A stretch of DNA of 64,000 nucleotides from Variovorax boronicumulans (lineage in GTDB: Bacteria; Pseudomonadota; Gammaproteobacteria; Burkholderiales; Burkholderiaceae_C). Where the stretch lies: assembly GCF_019352895.1 (NCBI RefSeq), contig NZ_JAAAFX010000014.1:324790-388789 (forward strand). The letters are read 5' to 3'. The notes below the pieces were generated by a model, which was given only the letters and a program-made list of their open reading frames with translations, ran no database searches and was not told where the DNA came from. Below are positions 16,910-24,981 of the stretch, piece after piece. Every line of letters starts with the position of its first letter. Within the stretch, counting starts at the first letter, position 1. Made by a program: the position numbers and the translations under genes.

Positions 16910-17871
16910 TTGGTCATGGCTCCCAGCGAACGGATGACGGCCAGGAAGCCTGGTCCTGCGGTCACGATGATCAACGCTGGCAGCAGCGTCGTCACCATGA
17001 CGCCGGTCATCTTCACGGTGATCTTCCCGATGCGCTCTTTCAGCTCCATGCGTCGGTGCTCGCGCAGTCGGTCGCTGAATTTCTGCAACGGCTCCTGCAC
17101 GGCGCCGCCGTGGCGGTCGACCTGCACCAGCAGTGCGACGAGCCCAGCCAGGTTGTCGTTGTCGTAGAGCGTGGCGAGCCGTTGCAGCGAGTGTTCGCGC
17201 GTGCGGCCCTGGCTGTACTGGCGGTTGGCAATGTCCAGTTCGCTTGACAGGATGCGCAGTACGTGCCCGAAGTCAGCAGCCATGATCTGCAAGCTCTGGT
17301 CCAGGCTCAGGCCCACACCCTGCAATAGTCGCAGCAGGTCGACGAACAGTGGCAATTCGTGCGCGACACGCTCACGCCGCCCCACTGCGTATCGCCCCAG
17401 CACCCATTTGGGTAGCAAAAAACCAACAACGAACGCGACGGCCATCGTCAGTCCGCGGTACTGCGGAAGCAAACCAGTGCTATTGAGGAACAGCCAAGCA
17501 AGCAAGGGTAGCAACAGCGCCAGTGCGAGGCGTACCACGAGGAACACGAGTTGCGCGCGTGTCGACGGAAAACCGCATTGGTCGATGAGTCGCCGGTCCT
17601 CGTCGGCCACCAGCGCGCGACCCAGCTTCGTGTGCAGCCAGTGGGTCGGCAGACCTTGGTCTGGCCGGCTGAAGTCCGGAATTTCGGTGCTGGGATTTGT
17701 GGTTTTCGTCGATGCGTCGGCCACTGTGCCGCGCCGGATCGCGCGGCCAATCGCCTGGTCGCTGCGCGCGCGGCTCACTTCACGGGCAATCAGCAGGCCG
17801 CCCGCCAATGCGAGGCCTACGGCCAGCAGTACGAGGCTCACTGTGGTCAGTTGTGCAGATGTGAGGTTCAT
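16906..17871 (-). CDS. tadC: Tad platform protein TadC
   Basis: 321 residues from the ATG at 17871, set by the ATGA overlap with tadB. It is a type II secretion F-domain protein with an N-terminal membrane segment (LTTVSLVLLAVGLALAGGLL), a pair at about 115-150, and two C-terminal segments including MTGVMVTTLLPALIIVTAGP. A cytoplasmic helical domain (LPLFVDLLRLLQGVGLSLDQ) lies between. With TadB it forms the inner-membrane platform that couples the TadA ATPase to pilin assembly. Confidence 0.9.
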   Translation of the reverse strand: MNLTSAQLTTVSLVLLAVGLALAGGLLIAREVSRARSDQAIGRAIRRGTVADASTKTTNPSTEIPDFSRPDQGLPTHWLHTKLGRALVADEDRRLIDQCGFPSTRAQLVFLVVRLALALLLPLLAWLFLNSTGLLPQYRGLTMAVAFVVGFLLPKWVLGRYAVGRRERVAHELPLFVDLLRLLQGVGLSLDQSLQIMAADFGHVLRILSSELDIANRQYSQGRTREHSLQRLATLYDNDNLAGLVALLVQVDRHGGAVQEPLQKFSDRLREHRRMELKERIGKITVKMTGVMVTTLLPALIIVTAGPGFLAVIRSLGAMTK

Positions 17872-18851
17872 GCAATTCGCGCCAGTCGGTAGAGGAGCAA
17901 CGCGCCGAAAATCTGCAGCGCGACCGCGCCAAAGATCATCATCTGCCCCGTCGGATCGTTCCACATCCGAACGAAGTACGAACCATTGAGCATCACGATG
18001 GCCGAGCCCACACCGACTGGCAGCAGGCCCAGGATCCAGGCCGAGAGCCGCGTTTCGGAGGACATCGCGACGAGTTCATGTTGGGCCTGCTCGCGGTCGC
18101 GCATGAAATTCGCCACGCGTTCGAGCAGCACGTCAGCGCGCCCGCCGTAGCGCACACCCAGGCCGAGAATCGAGGCCAGTAAGTACATCTCTTCGACACG
18201 GACTTTCTCCGCCATCTGATGCAGCGCTTGGTCGAGTTCCACACCGGCACGCATCAAGCCAGTGGCACCTTCGAGGTAACCATGCAGCGGCGCCTTGGTG
18301 GTCTCCACGGCCAGTTGGAATGCCGCCTGTGTTGAGTTGCCGACGGTGATCAGGCGCACCATGGCATCGATAAATCCGGGCAGTTGGGCCGCCAGCGTCT
18401 TTCGGAACTTCTGCAGGCGCAGCCAGAGGCTGAAAGATGCAATCACCAGCAACAGCATCAGCGCGCCCCCGGCGGCAATGCCGCCCGCAAGTGCAAAGAT
18501 GACCACGCAGATCATCAGTACGACTCCCAAGCCTGCAGCTAACCCGTGTGTCGTAGCGACGCTGTCCAGCCAGCCAGGCAGCACGATCGCATCCAGACCG
18601 GTCTTGCGCGCTGTCGGGGTCGTACCGGTCATGAGCCATGGGTCGGTCATGGCATTCGCGGGTGCAGCGCTGCGGCGAACATCGAATGCCGGCTCGTCGC
18701 CCGCTGCGCGCTTGTGGACCTGCGCACCGACGTGTCGGTCCGCGATCAGGCGGCCCTGTCGTCGACCGGCCCAGTGCCACAGCATCAGCGCCGCCGCAGC
18801 AAGCAGCAGCGCCAGGATCGCGGGAATCAGGAAGGCCTTAGGCACGAGCAT
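17868..18851 (-). CDS. tadB: Tad platform protein TadB
   Basis: 327 residues, type II secretion F-domain family. An N-terminal hydrophobic helix is followed by a soluble stretch, two membrane segments at about 103-142, the conserved helical F domain (QLPGFIDAMVRLITVGNSTQ, then LEGATGLMRAGVELDQALHQ) and two C-terminal membrane segments. It overlaps the tadA stop by 14 bases and the tadC start by four, so tadA, tadB and tadC are tightly coupled. Confidence 0.9.
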   Translation of the reverse strand: MLVPKAFLIPAILALLLAAAALMLWHWAGRRQGRLIADRHVGAQVHKRAAGDEPAFDVRRSAAPANAMTDPWLMTGTTPTARKTGLDAIVLPGWLDSVATTHGLAAGLGVVLMICVVIFALAGGIAAGGALMLLLVIASFSLWLRLQKFRKTLAAQLPGFIDAMVRLITVGNSTQAAFQLAVETTKAPLHGYLEGATGLMRAGVELDQALHQMAEKVRVEEMYLLASILGLGVRYGGRADVLLERVANFMRDREQAQHELVAMSSETRLSAWILGLLPVGVGSAIVMLNGSYFVRMWNDPTGQMMIFGAVALQIFGALLLYRLARIA

Positions 18852-20148
18852 CTCCCGCGCGCTGCATGCTCTGGCGGAAGCGCGTCACCTTGGGCGAATG
18901 CGGCGCGATGCCCAGCGAGATCCAGCGGTCACGTTCCTGGCCATCCGGACCGACGACCGGGTCGTAGCGGTACAGCTCCTGCATGGCCACCACGCTGTCG
19001 TTGACGCCCGTGATCTCCGAGATCGACAGGATGCGGCGCTGGCCTCCCGAGAGGCGCCCGATCTGCACGATGAAGTCGACCGCATTGGCGATCTGCCGGC
19101 GCAGGCTGGTTTCGCTGCCCTGGTAGCCCGCGAAGCCTGCCAGCATCTCGAGCCGGTAGAGGCATTCGCGCGGCGAGCTTGCGTGGATGGTGCCCATCGA
19201 GCCGTCATGGCCGGTGTTCATGGCCTGCAGCATCTCGATGACTTCGGCGCCACGCACTTCGCCCACGATGATCCGGTCGGGCCGCATGCGCAGGCTGTTG
19301 CGCAGCAGGTCGCGGATCGAGATCATGCCGGCGCCGTCGAAGCCGCCGGGGCGGCTTTCCAGCCGCACCACGTGGGCGTGACCGAGCGAGAGTTCGGCAG
19401 TGTCCTCGATGGTCACGACGCGTTCGTGCTCGGGCACGAAGGTGGCGAGCGCGTTCAGCAGCGAGGTCTTGCCCGAGCTGGTGCCGCCACTGACGAGCAC
19501 GTTGCAGCGTGCCTTGACCGCGATTTCGAGCAACTGTGCCATGCCGGCGTCGAAGGTGCCCAGCTGCACCAGGTCGGCCGGCGTGAGCGGGTCCTTGCGG
19601 AACTTGCGGATCGACACCGACATGCCGTCGATCGCCAGCGGCTCGATGACCGCGTTGATGCGTCCGCCGTCGGGCAGGCGCGCATCGACCATGGGGTTGG
19701 CTTCGTCGAGCCGGCGGCCTAGCGGCGCCAAGATGCGACGCACGATGCGCAGGACATGCTCCTCATCGGAGAAGCGGATCGTCTCGCGCACCAGCTTGCC
19801 GTGCCGCGAGACATAGACCTGCTTGTGGCCGTTGATCAGGATGTCTTCCACGGCCGGGTCGTTGAGCAGGTCTTCCAGCGGGCCGAAGCCCGCCAGCTCC
19901 TTGGTCAGCGCATCGGCGATGAGCTGCATCTCGCGGTCGTTGATCGGCACGCGCTGCAGCCGCACGAAGCTGTCGAGCTCCAGCTCGACGAACTGCTGGA
20001 TCGACGCGCGCGACCAGCGGCCGAACTCGGCCCCCAGTTCCTCGATGCGGCTCAGCAGGTGGTCATGCGTCCAGCCCTTGATGTCCTGGAACTGCTGCGA
20101 GACCAGGAACGCCTCGTTGTCGTCGGCAAACTCGATATCGGTAGACAT
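18838..20148 (-). CDS. tadA: Tad secretion ATPase TadA (CpaF)
   Basis: 436 residues, type II/IV secretion ATPase of the CpaF group. An N-terminal helical domain contains LEDLLNDPAVEDILINGHKQ. The ATPase core has Walker A GGTSSGKTS, an Asp box TIEDTAELSL, Walker B region RMRPDRIIVGEVRGAE, and a His box TGHDGSMGTIHASS. It supplies energy for Flp pilus extension and possibly retraction at the cytoplasmic face. It starts two bases after tadZ ends. Confidence 0.95.
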   Translation of the reverse strand: MSTDIEFADDNEAFLVSQQFQDIKGWTHDHLLSRIEELGAEFGRWSRASIQQFVELELDSFVRLQRVPINDREMQLIADALTKELAGFGPLEDLLNDPAVEDILINGHKQVYVSRHGKLVRETIRFSDEEHVLRIVRRILAPLGRRLDEANPMVDARLPDGGRINAVIEPLAIDGMSVSIRKFRKDPLTPADLVQLGTFDAGMAQLLEIAVKARCNVLVSGGTSSGKTSLLNALATFVPEHERVVTIEDTAELSLGHAHVVRLESRPGGFDGAGMISIRDLLRNSLRMRPDRIIVGEVRGAEVIEMLQAMNTGHDGSMGTIHASSPRECLYRLEMLAGFAGYQGSETSLRRQIANAVDFIVQIGRLSGGQRRILSISEITGVNDSVVAMQELYRYDPVVGPDGQERDRWISLGIAPHSPKVTRFRQSMQRAGDARA

Positions 20149-20150
20149 GC

Positions 20151-21443
20151 TCAGTGCTCTCTAGGGCTTTTCCATTTGCCGGCGAATTGCGTCATGAACG
20201 CATTCCAGGGCGATCGCGCGGGGGGCGGGGTCGCGACGTCACCGTATTCGCGGTGCAGCGCATTCACCATGCCGAGCACGGCCTGCACGTAAGGGTCGTT
20301 GCGCGCCACGCGCGCGAGCATCTCGCCGCGGCTCGATGCGGCCAGCAAGGCCGTGCGCCGCATGGGCAGCACGTGCGCCAGCGGCAGCCGCAGCCGTGCT
20401 GCGATATCGCGCGCCGACAGCCCCACGCCAGGGTCGATCTTGTTGATCACCAGCGAGAGCCGCTGCAGCTCGATGCCACGGGCCTGCAGGTCGCGCAACA
20501 GGTTGGCGGTGGAGACGATGGCACCGATGCTCTGGTCGCACACCACCCAGGTCTTGTCGGCTTCCTGCACGGTCTGCGCAATGAAGTCGATGGTGGAGAA
20601 GCCGCCCAGGTCGGCGATCTGGAAGTCGAAGTGCTCGCTGAGCCGCTTGATCAGTGCCACCGAATCGGCATGCGAGATCTCGCGCACCTGGGCCAGGCTC
20701 GAAGGCAGGGGCAGCACGGCCATACCACCCGTGTGGTGTGCCAGCGCAGTCTGCAGCAGGGTCTGGTCGAGACGGCGCAGGTTGTGCACGCCGTCGACGA
20801 AGCTGAAGCTGCTCTGGGTGTCGAGGTAGAGCAGCCCGTCGCGCGCGGGAAGGCCCAGGTCGAGCAGCGCGACGCCGCGTCGGCCGTCCGAAGCACCCTC
20901 GGTCGGGGTTGGCGTGCGGTTCGCTGCAACCTGGTTGAACTGGTCCTGCAGCAGCAAGGCCAGGTGGGTGGACAGCGTGGTCACGCCGAGGCCGGCGCGT
21001 GCGCCGAGCAAGGCGATCGTGTGGCCCCGCTTCTGCTCACGGTGGACCGCGCGGCGATCGAGCAGGGCGCGCAGCGTGGGCAGCACGTCCTGGGCGGGTG
21101 CAGCCATGTCGATGAAGTCGTCGACGCCGGCACGCAGTGCCGCCAGCATGGTCGTGGGCTCGCTGGCGGAGCCTGTGCCCAGCACCGGCAAGGCCGGCCA
21201 GTCGCGCTTCAAGTGCTGGTGGATCTCGATGGCGGCGGCATGGTCCTGCGAAAAGTCGAGGAACACGGCGCGCGGGCTGATGGTGGCGATCTGTGCGTCC
21301 AGCGTCTCGATGCTGGGCGTGACCGGCACCACCGTGCCGCCACGCTGCAGCGCATGCAGCAGCCAGGTGATGTGCGTTCCGCTGTTCGAGGCGAACAGGT
21401 AGCTGTCCATGCCGATGTCGGGAGCGCGAAGGGGGGCGTTCAT
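20151..21443 (-). CDS. tadZ: TadZ/CpaE-type pilus localisation protein, MinD/ParA-like with degenerate Walker A
   Basis: 430 residues. Residues 1-130 form a receiver-like domain, and a MinD/ParA-type domain follows from about 140. The P-loop reads GARAGLGVTTLS: the glycines and threonines remain but both lysines of the KGGxGKT motif are lost, a deviation seen in TadZ proteins. Later stretches, FDFQIADLGGFSTIDF and VINKIDPGVGLSARDIA, follow the family. TadZ marks the pole or site where the pilus is built. It lies between the secretin and the TadA ATPase. Confidence 0.88.
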   Translation of the reverse strand: MNAPLRAPDIGMDSYLFASNSGTHITWLLHALQRGGTVVPVTPSIETLDAQIATISPRAVFLDFSQDHAAAIEIHQHLKRDWPALPVLGTGSASEPTTMLAALRAGVDDFIDMAAPAQDVLPTLRALLDRRAVHREQKRGHTIALLGARAGLGVTTLSTHLALLLQDQFNQVAANRTPTPTEGASDGRRGVALLDLGLPARDGLLYLDTQSSFSFVDGVHNLRRLDQTLLQTALAHHTGGMAVLPLPSSLAQVREISHADSVALIKRLSEHFDFQIADLGGFSTIDFIAQTVQEADKTWVVCDQSIGAIVSTANLLRDLQARGIELQRLSLVINKIDPGVGLSARDIAARLRLPLAHVLPMRRTALLAASSRGEMLARVARNDPYVQAVLGMVNALHREYGDVATPPPARSPWNAFMTQFAGKWKSPREH

Positions 21444-21473
21444 GAGGAGCCTGGGGCAGTGTCCGACGGGGGC

Positions 21474-22814
21474 TCAGCGAGAGAAGCCTGGCAGTGCCGA
21501 GCGCGAGGCGGGGTCGAGGAACATCGTGCGCCAGACGGGGCCGTTGCGTTGCTCCGAACTGCCAGGCAGTTGTTCCGACAGGTCGGTGCCGCGCGCGATC
21601 GGCTTGACCAGGCGTGGCGTGACCATGATCACGAGTTCCTTCTCGTTCGTCTGGTATCTACTCTGGCGGAAGATGGTGCCGAGCACCGGAATGTCTCCGA
21701 GCCATGGCACCTTATCGACGTTGGACGACGTGGTGCGACTGACCAGTCCGCCGATGATGAAGCTCTCGCCGTCACCCAGTTCGACCGTGGTGTCGGCGCG
21801 GCGGGTGGAAATCGCTGGCACCGGAACGCCGTTCAGATTGACTTGGTTGGCATAGTCGAGGTCGCTGACTTCGGGCGCAACCTTGAGCACGATGCGGTCG
21901 TCCGACAGCACGGTCGGTGTGACTGTCAGGCCGATGCCGTAGGGTTTGTATTCGATCGTTGTCGAGCCCAGTCCTTGCGGCACCGCGATCGGGAGTTCGC
22001 CGCCCGAGAGGAAGCTTGCGCTTTGTCCCGAAGTGGTGACCAGCGTGGGTTCGGCCAGCACGCGCGCCAGGCCGTTGCCTTCGAGCAGGCTCAGGGTCAG
22101 CGTCATGCCGCGACCCTTGTTCGCATTGCCGAAGCCCAGCGCCAGATTGAATGCATCTGCCAGCACGCTGGCTGGCGTGTTGCTGAAGCTGAAGCCGTGG
22201 CTGTTGGCGCCGTAGGAGGAGAGGTTGATGCCTACCTCCTTCAGCATGCTCTTATTGAACTCCACCACCTTGACGTCGACCTGGACGGAATGGCTTCGCA
22301 CGTTGATGCTCGATCGATCAACCAGCGGCGCTTTGTCGGCATGCGAGGTGGTCAGCGTGTCGCGAGCCCGCTGGTGCGCGGCAACCGTGTCGACCGTGCC
22401 CTCGAGCACGGCAGTGCGGCGCTGCACTTCGATGGCGTAGGTAGTGGCAGCATTGCTGCCTTTTTCCCAGACCATCAGCGTGGTGCGGCCCGCTGTTTTG
22501 CCGGTGATGATCAGCCGTGCGGCGACGTTGCCTGCGGCCTTGCGCGTCACGAGCACCGTCGCAACGGCCTCGTCGGCGAGGGCGATACGCTCCACGCCCT
22601 TGTCGATCAGCAATTCTTGCTGGGTGCCGGCAACCAAAGCGAGAGTCGTGGGTATGTCTGCGGCAAACAACTCAGGCGCTGCCGTGACCATGCCGAGGCT
22701 CAATGCGAGCAGTGCAGGATGAAAAAGACGACGGCGTGTCGCGCGTGGCGGCTGGTCGGGCATATTTTTTCCGTCTCGGATGAGGGCGGCCGGGGGCTGG
22801 TGGGAAGAGGCCAT
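21474..22814 (-). CDS. cpaC: Tad outer-membrane secretin (RcpA/CpaC)
   Basis: 446 residues. The start overlaps the cpaB stop in TGATG. A signal peptide (LFHPALLALSLGMVTAAPELFA) is followed by the pilus-secretin N-terminal domain (DKGVERIALADEAVATVLVT), a BON-like middle part, and the secretin domain, which ends in VPWLGDIPVLGTIFR and ELVIMVTPRLVKP, the hallmark of this family. It forms the gated outer-membrane channel for the Flp pilus. Confidence 0.93.
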   Translation of the reverse strand: MASSHQPPAALIRDGKNMPDQPPRATRRRLFHPALLALSLGMVTAAPELFAADIPTTLALVAGTQQELLIDKGVERIALADEAVATVLVTRKAAGNVAARLIITGKTAGRTTLMVWEKGSNAATTYAIEVQRRTAVLEGTVDTVAAHQRARDTLTTSHADKAPLVDRSSINVRSHSVQVDVKVVEFNKSMLKEVGINLSSYGANSHGFSFSNTPASVLADAFNLALGFGNANKGRGMTLTLSLLEGNGLARVLAEPTLVTTSGQSASFLSGGELPIAVPQGLGSTTIEYKPYGIGLTVTPTVLSDDRIVLKVAPEVSDLDYANQVNLNGVPVPAISTRRADTTVELGDGESFIIGGLVSRTTSSNVDKVPWLGDIPVLGTIFRQSRYQTNEKELVIMVTPRLVKPIARGTDLSEQLPGSSEQRNGPVWRTMFLDPASRSALPGFSR

Positions 22815-23815
22815 CAGTAGCTCAACGTTTCGCGCTTGTCGCCGCGGATAAATTCGACTTCGGTGCTAGTGCTGCGAGCCGGTCGCGCGGTGGGCGCCGT
22901 TCGAGCGACGTTCGGTGTCGTGCCACGCACGGAGATTGCGTTACGGGCCATCGCCGAGGCGCCACCGGTCACGAGGTCGGCTGTGGTGAGTCCGGCCTGC
23001 GCTCGATCGATGTTCTCCAGCGGTCCGCGTGCCGGTGCGCCGGCCTTGAGCGCTTGTGGCTGAAGGGCAGTAGGCAGTTCGGCGAACAGCGCCGGATCGG
23101 GTTCGCTCAGGTCGGTCGGGTGGCGCAACGCCAGCAGCAAGCGGCCGGTGGCTTCCCCCAATGCAAGCCGGTTGACGTCGGCCACGGGCACGGCGAGCAC
23201 GACCGTGCGTGCGGCCTCGATGCGCTGCTGCGACTGAGCGGCCTTGCCTTCCGTAGCTTGCGAGGGCGAGCCGTCCACCGATGCACTGCCATAGGCCAGC
23301 ACACGCATCCGCGAAAGCAGCAACCGCGCCTGCGAACGGTCGACGTCCTTGCCGTCGGACTTGAGCGTGAAAAACACGTCGACGAAGTCGCCGGGCCGGA
23401 TCCGGTTGCCCACGCCCATCATTTCGTCGGCCTTAACGGCCAGGGCGCGTTCGCCTGCGACCACATGCAGTGCGAGGCCCGTCACCAACTGGTTCGCCAG
23501 CACCGGTGTGCCTTCGCCCATGTCGGTCACCGGGATGCCTCCGACAGCCTTTTCCACCTCCTGGAAGGCCCCAGAGGGGTTGATCGGCAAACGCTCCACG
23601 CGTAACGATTCGGCCGTCATGGGTTCGCCTGCCGGAACGGCGCGGGCCGTCACCACAACCGGGAACAGCGCCTTCTGTTCCTTTTCCGCAGTGGCAGCAG
23701 CTGTGACGGCGGGAGGTGGCGGGGGCGGTTGGCGGCTCAACACCCAGGCATAGATGCCCAGCGCGAGCGCCACGAGCACCAGCAGCGCGGCGATGATTTT
23801 GGTGAGGTGGATCAT
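22814..23815 (-). CDS. cpaB: Flp pilus assembly protein CpaB/RcpC
   Basis: 333 residues. One N-terminal membrane helix (IIAALLVLVALALGIYAWVL), then a Pro-rich spacer, then an SAF-type domain (VVVTARAVPAGEPMTAESLR) and the RcpC/CpaB domain with ALAVKADEMMGVGNRIRPGD, in which FVDVFFTLK follows. The protein sits in the periplasm and works with the secretin. The 61 bases to cpaA hold no gene. Confidence 0.9.
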   Translation of the reverse strand: MIHLTKIIAALLVLVALALGIYAWVLSRQPPPPPPAVTAAATAEKEQKALFPVVVTARAVPAGEPMTAESLRVERLPINPSGAFQEVEKAVGGIPVTDMGEGTPVLANQLVTGLALHVVAGERALAVKADEMMGVGNRIRPGDFVDVFFTLKSDGKDVDRSQARLLLSRMRVLAYGSASVDGSPSQATEGKAAQSQQRIEAARTVVLAVPVADVNRLALGEATGRLLLALRHPTDLSEPDPALFAELPTALQPQALKAGAPARGPLENIDRAQAGLTTADLVTGGASAMARNAISVRGTTPNVARTAPTARPARSTSTEVEFIRGDKRETLSY

Positions 23816-23876
23816 GGAGCGGAGAGAAGAGGGTCAATCTGAGCGGCTGTGTACGAGCCGCGAGCGCCGTTCGTTG

Positions 23877-24380
23877 TCAAAGCTTGGGGCTGCCCGAGAC
23901 CAGCCAGCCTATGGATGCAATCGCTAGATAAGCCGCGAACGGGATGTGTCGTTGTCGTTTCTGTGGCCCTGCTTCGTCATTGCTGGCAACCGGCGTACCG
24001 GACAAAGCGATGGCTATTGCGGGGAAGTAGGGCCAGCGTCGCAACGCCAACCAGACCACGGCGTGAACGCCCGCTAAGAGGCTGGCTCCGATCCAGATCG
24101 GCAGCAGCGCCTGCAGTCCGACCCACAGGCCCAGCGCGCCGGCGAACTTCACATCACCTGCGCCCATGAGTCCAGTGGCATAGAAGATCAGCAGAAAGCC
24201 GAAGCCCACAGCCGCCCCTGCGATGGCGCTCAGCCAGTCAATGCCGAATGGTTGCGCATTCATGAGAAGGGTGATGCAAGCGAATGCCGCGCCGAACAGA
24301 ACAAGCCAGTTCGGGACACGACGTCGGCGGAGGTCATGGCCCGCAACCAAAAAAATCCACAACGACCAAATTAGGATCAT
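23877..24380 (-). CDS. cpaA: Flp prepilin peptidase (CpaA/TadV)
   Basis: 167 residues of A24-type aspartic peptidase, all hydrophobic helices. The two catalytic Asp are visible: Asp16 in AGHDLRRRRVPN and the Asp of GLMGAGDVKF (about residue 75). It lacks the cytoplasmic methyltransferase part of PilD and so is the short Tad form. It should cleave Flp and the TadE-type pseudopilins. The ATG overlaps the flp stop by four bases. Confidence 0.93.
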   Translation of the reverse strand: MILIWSLWIFLVAGHDLRRRRVPNWLVLFGAAFACITLLMNAQPFGIDWLSAIAGAAVGFGFLLIFYATGLMGAGDVKFAGALGLWVGLQALLPIWIGASLLAGVHAVVWLALRRWPYFPAIAIALSGTPVASNDEAGPQKRQRHIPFAAYLAIASIGWLVSGSPKL

Positions 24381-24586
24381 GGAGTGGTGGGGGTGGTCGG
24401 GGTGGTAGGCGGCGTGATTGCAGTTGTAATTGTGCCGCTGACTTTGGCGAAAAGCTTTCCCAAATCTCCGCCCAGTGCGGTGAGCGTTCCTACCAGCGCA
24501 ACTGCAACGAGACCAGCAATCAGTCCGTACTCAATTGCCGTTGCACCCTCTTCATCACGCAGAAACTTCATAATTGCGTTGGACAT
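24377..24586 (-). CDS. flp: Flp/Fap-type major pilin
   Basis: 69 residues, with GAAGGAAA seven bases before the ATG. MSNAIMKFLRDEEG is the leader, cleaved after the Gly, and ATAIEYGLIAGLVAVALVGT is the Flp motif with Glu5 and Tyr6 of the mature pilin. The mature part is about 55 residues and ends in a Pro-Thr-Thr repeat that could be glycosylated or surface exposed. It is the first gene of the Tad operon, and the sigma-54 promoter lies about 150 bases upstream. Confidence 0.95.
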   Translation of the reverse strand: MSNAIMKFLRDEEGATAIEYGLIAGLVAVALVGTLTALGGDLGKLFAKVSGTITTAITPPTTPTTPTTP

Positions 24587-24748
24587 GGTTTTTCCTTCAG
24601 TAAATGGAAGATGTATTCGAAAAAATTACCGCGATCCACGGTGACTTGATCGTAATTGAATGTAAGAGGGCAGTTCAATTAGGCTGGAAGTTCACATTCG
24701 GTAACAAACGTCAAATTCGTCACCTTTTGTGATGTTTCCTGACAATGA

Positions 24749-24765
24749 TGCAACGGGCGTGCCGA
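24749..24765 (-). promoter_or_regulatory. Sigma-54 promoter of the flp/tad operon
   Basis: On the minus strand TCGGCACGCCCGTTGCA matches the sigma-54 consensus TGGCACG-N4-TTGCW at all positions but the first of the -24 element, with exactly ten bases between GG and GC. The predicted start near 24738 gives a leader of about 150 bases. The operon ends in a sigma-54 activator, which supports the call. Confidence 0.85.
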
Positions 24766-24796
24766 GGCGCCCTTCGCCGTGAAACGGCAACGGAAA

Positions 24797-24824
24797 ATAA
24801 AAAAGCCGTTGAAAATCAACGGCT
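24797..24824 (-). terminator. Intrinsic terminator of the L,D-transpeptidase gene
   Basis: Minus-strand stem AGCCGTTGA / TCAACGGCT (24816-24824 with 24804-24812, three-base loop) followed by a run of T (complement of 24797-24803). It lies about 160 bases after the transpeptidase stop and about 30 bases before the flp sigma-54 promoter, so it insulates the Tad operon. Confidence 0.85.
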
Positions 24825-24867
24825 TGCGTAAAGGTTGGAAGGTCGCGCAACTGGAGGTGCGTTGCGC

Positions 24868-24910
24868 GTTACGGTGTTGTTACGGTGACACCTTCGGAAC
24901 ACGCAACACC
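24868..24910. promoter_or_regulatory. Candidate upstream activator site for the sigma-54 promoter
   Basis: Two copies of GTTACGGTG lie 11 bases apart (24868-24876 and 24879-24887). GGTGT/ACACC (24873-24877, 24888-24892) and GGTGTTG/CAACACC (24873-24879, 24904-24910) make overlapping inverted repeats. The centre is about 140 bases upstream of the predicted flp start, the normal distance for an enhancer-binding protein. The site is inferred; no binding motif is known for this regulator. Confidence 0.4.
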
Positions 24911-24981
24911 CGAATGAGACGACTGCAGGGTTATTCGGCACATTGCAGTTCGCGAGCCCGAATCGAATGAATACCAAAGGA

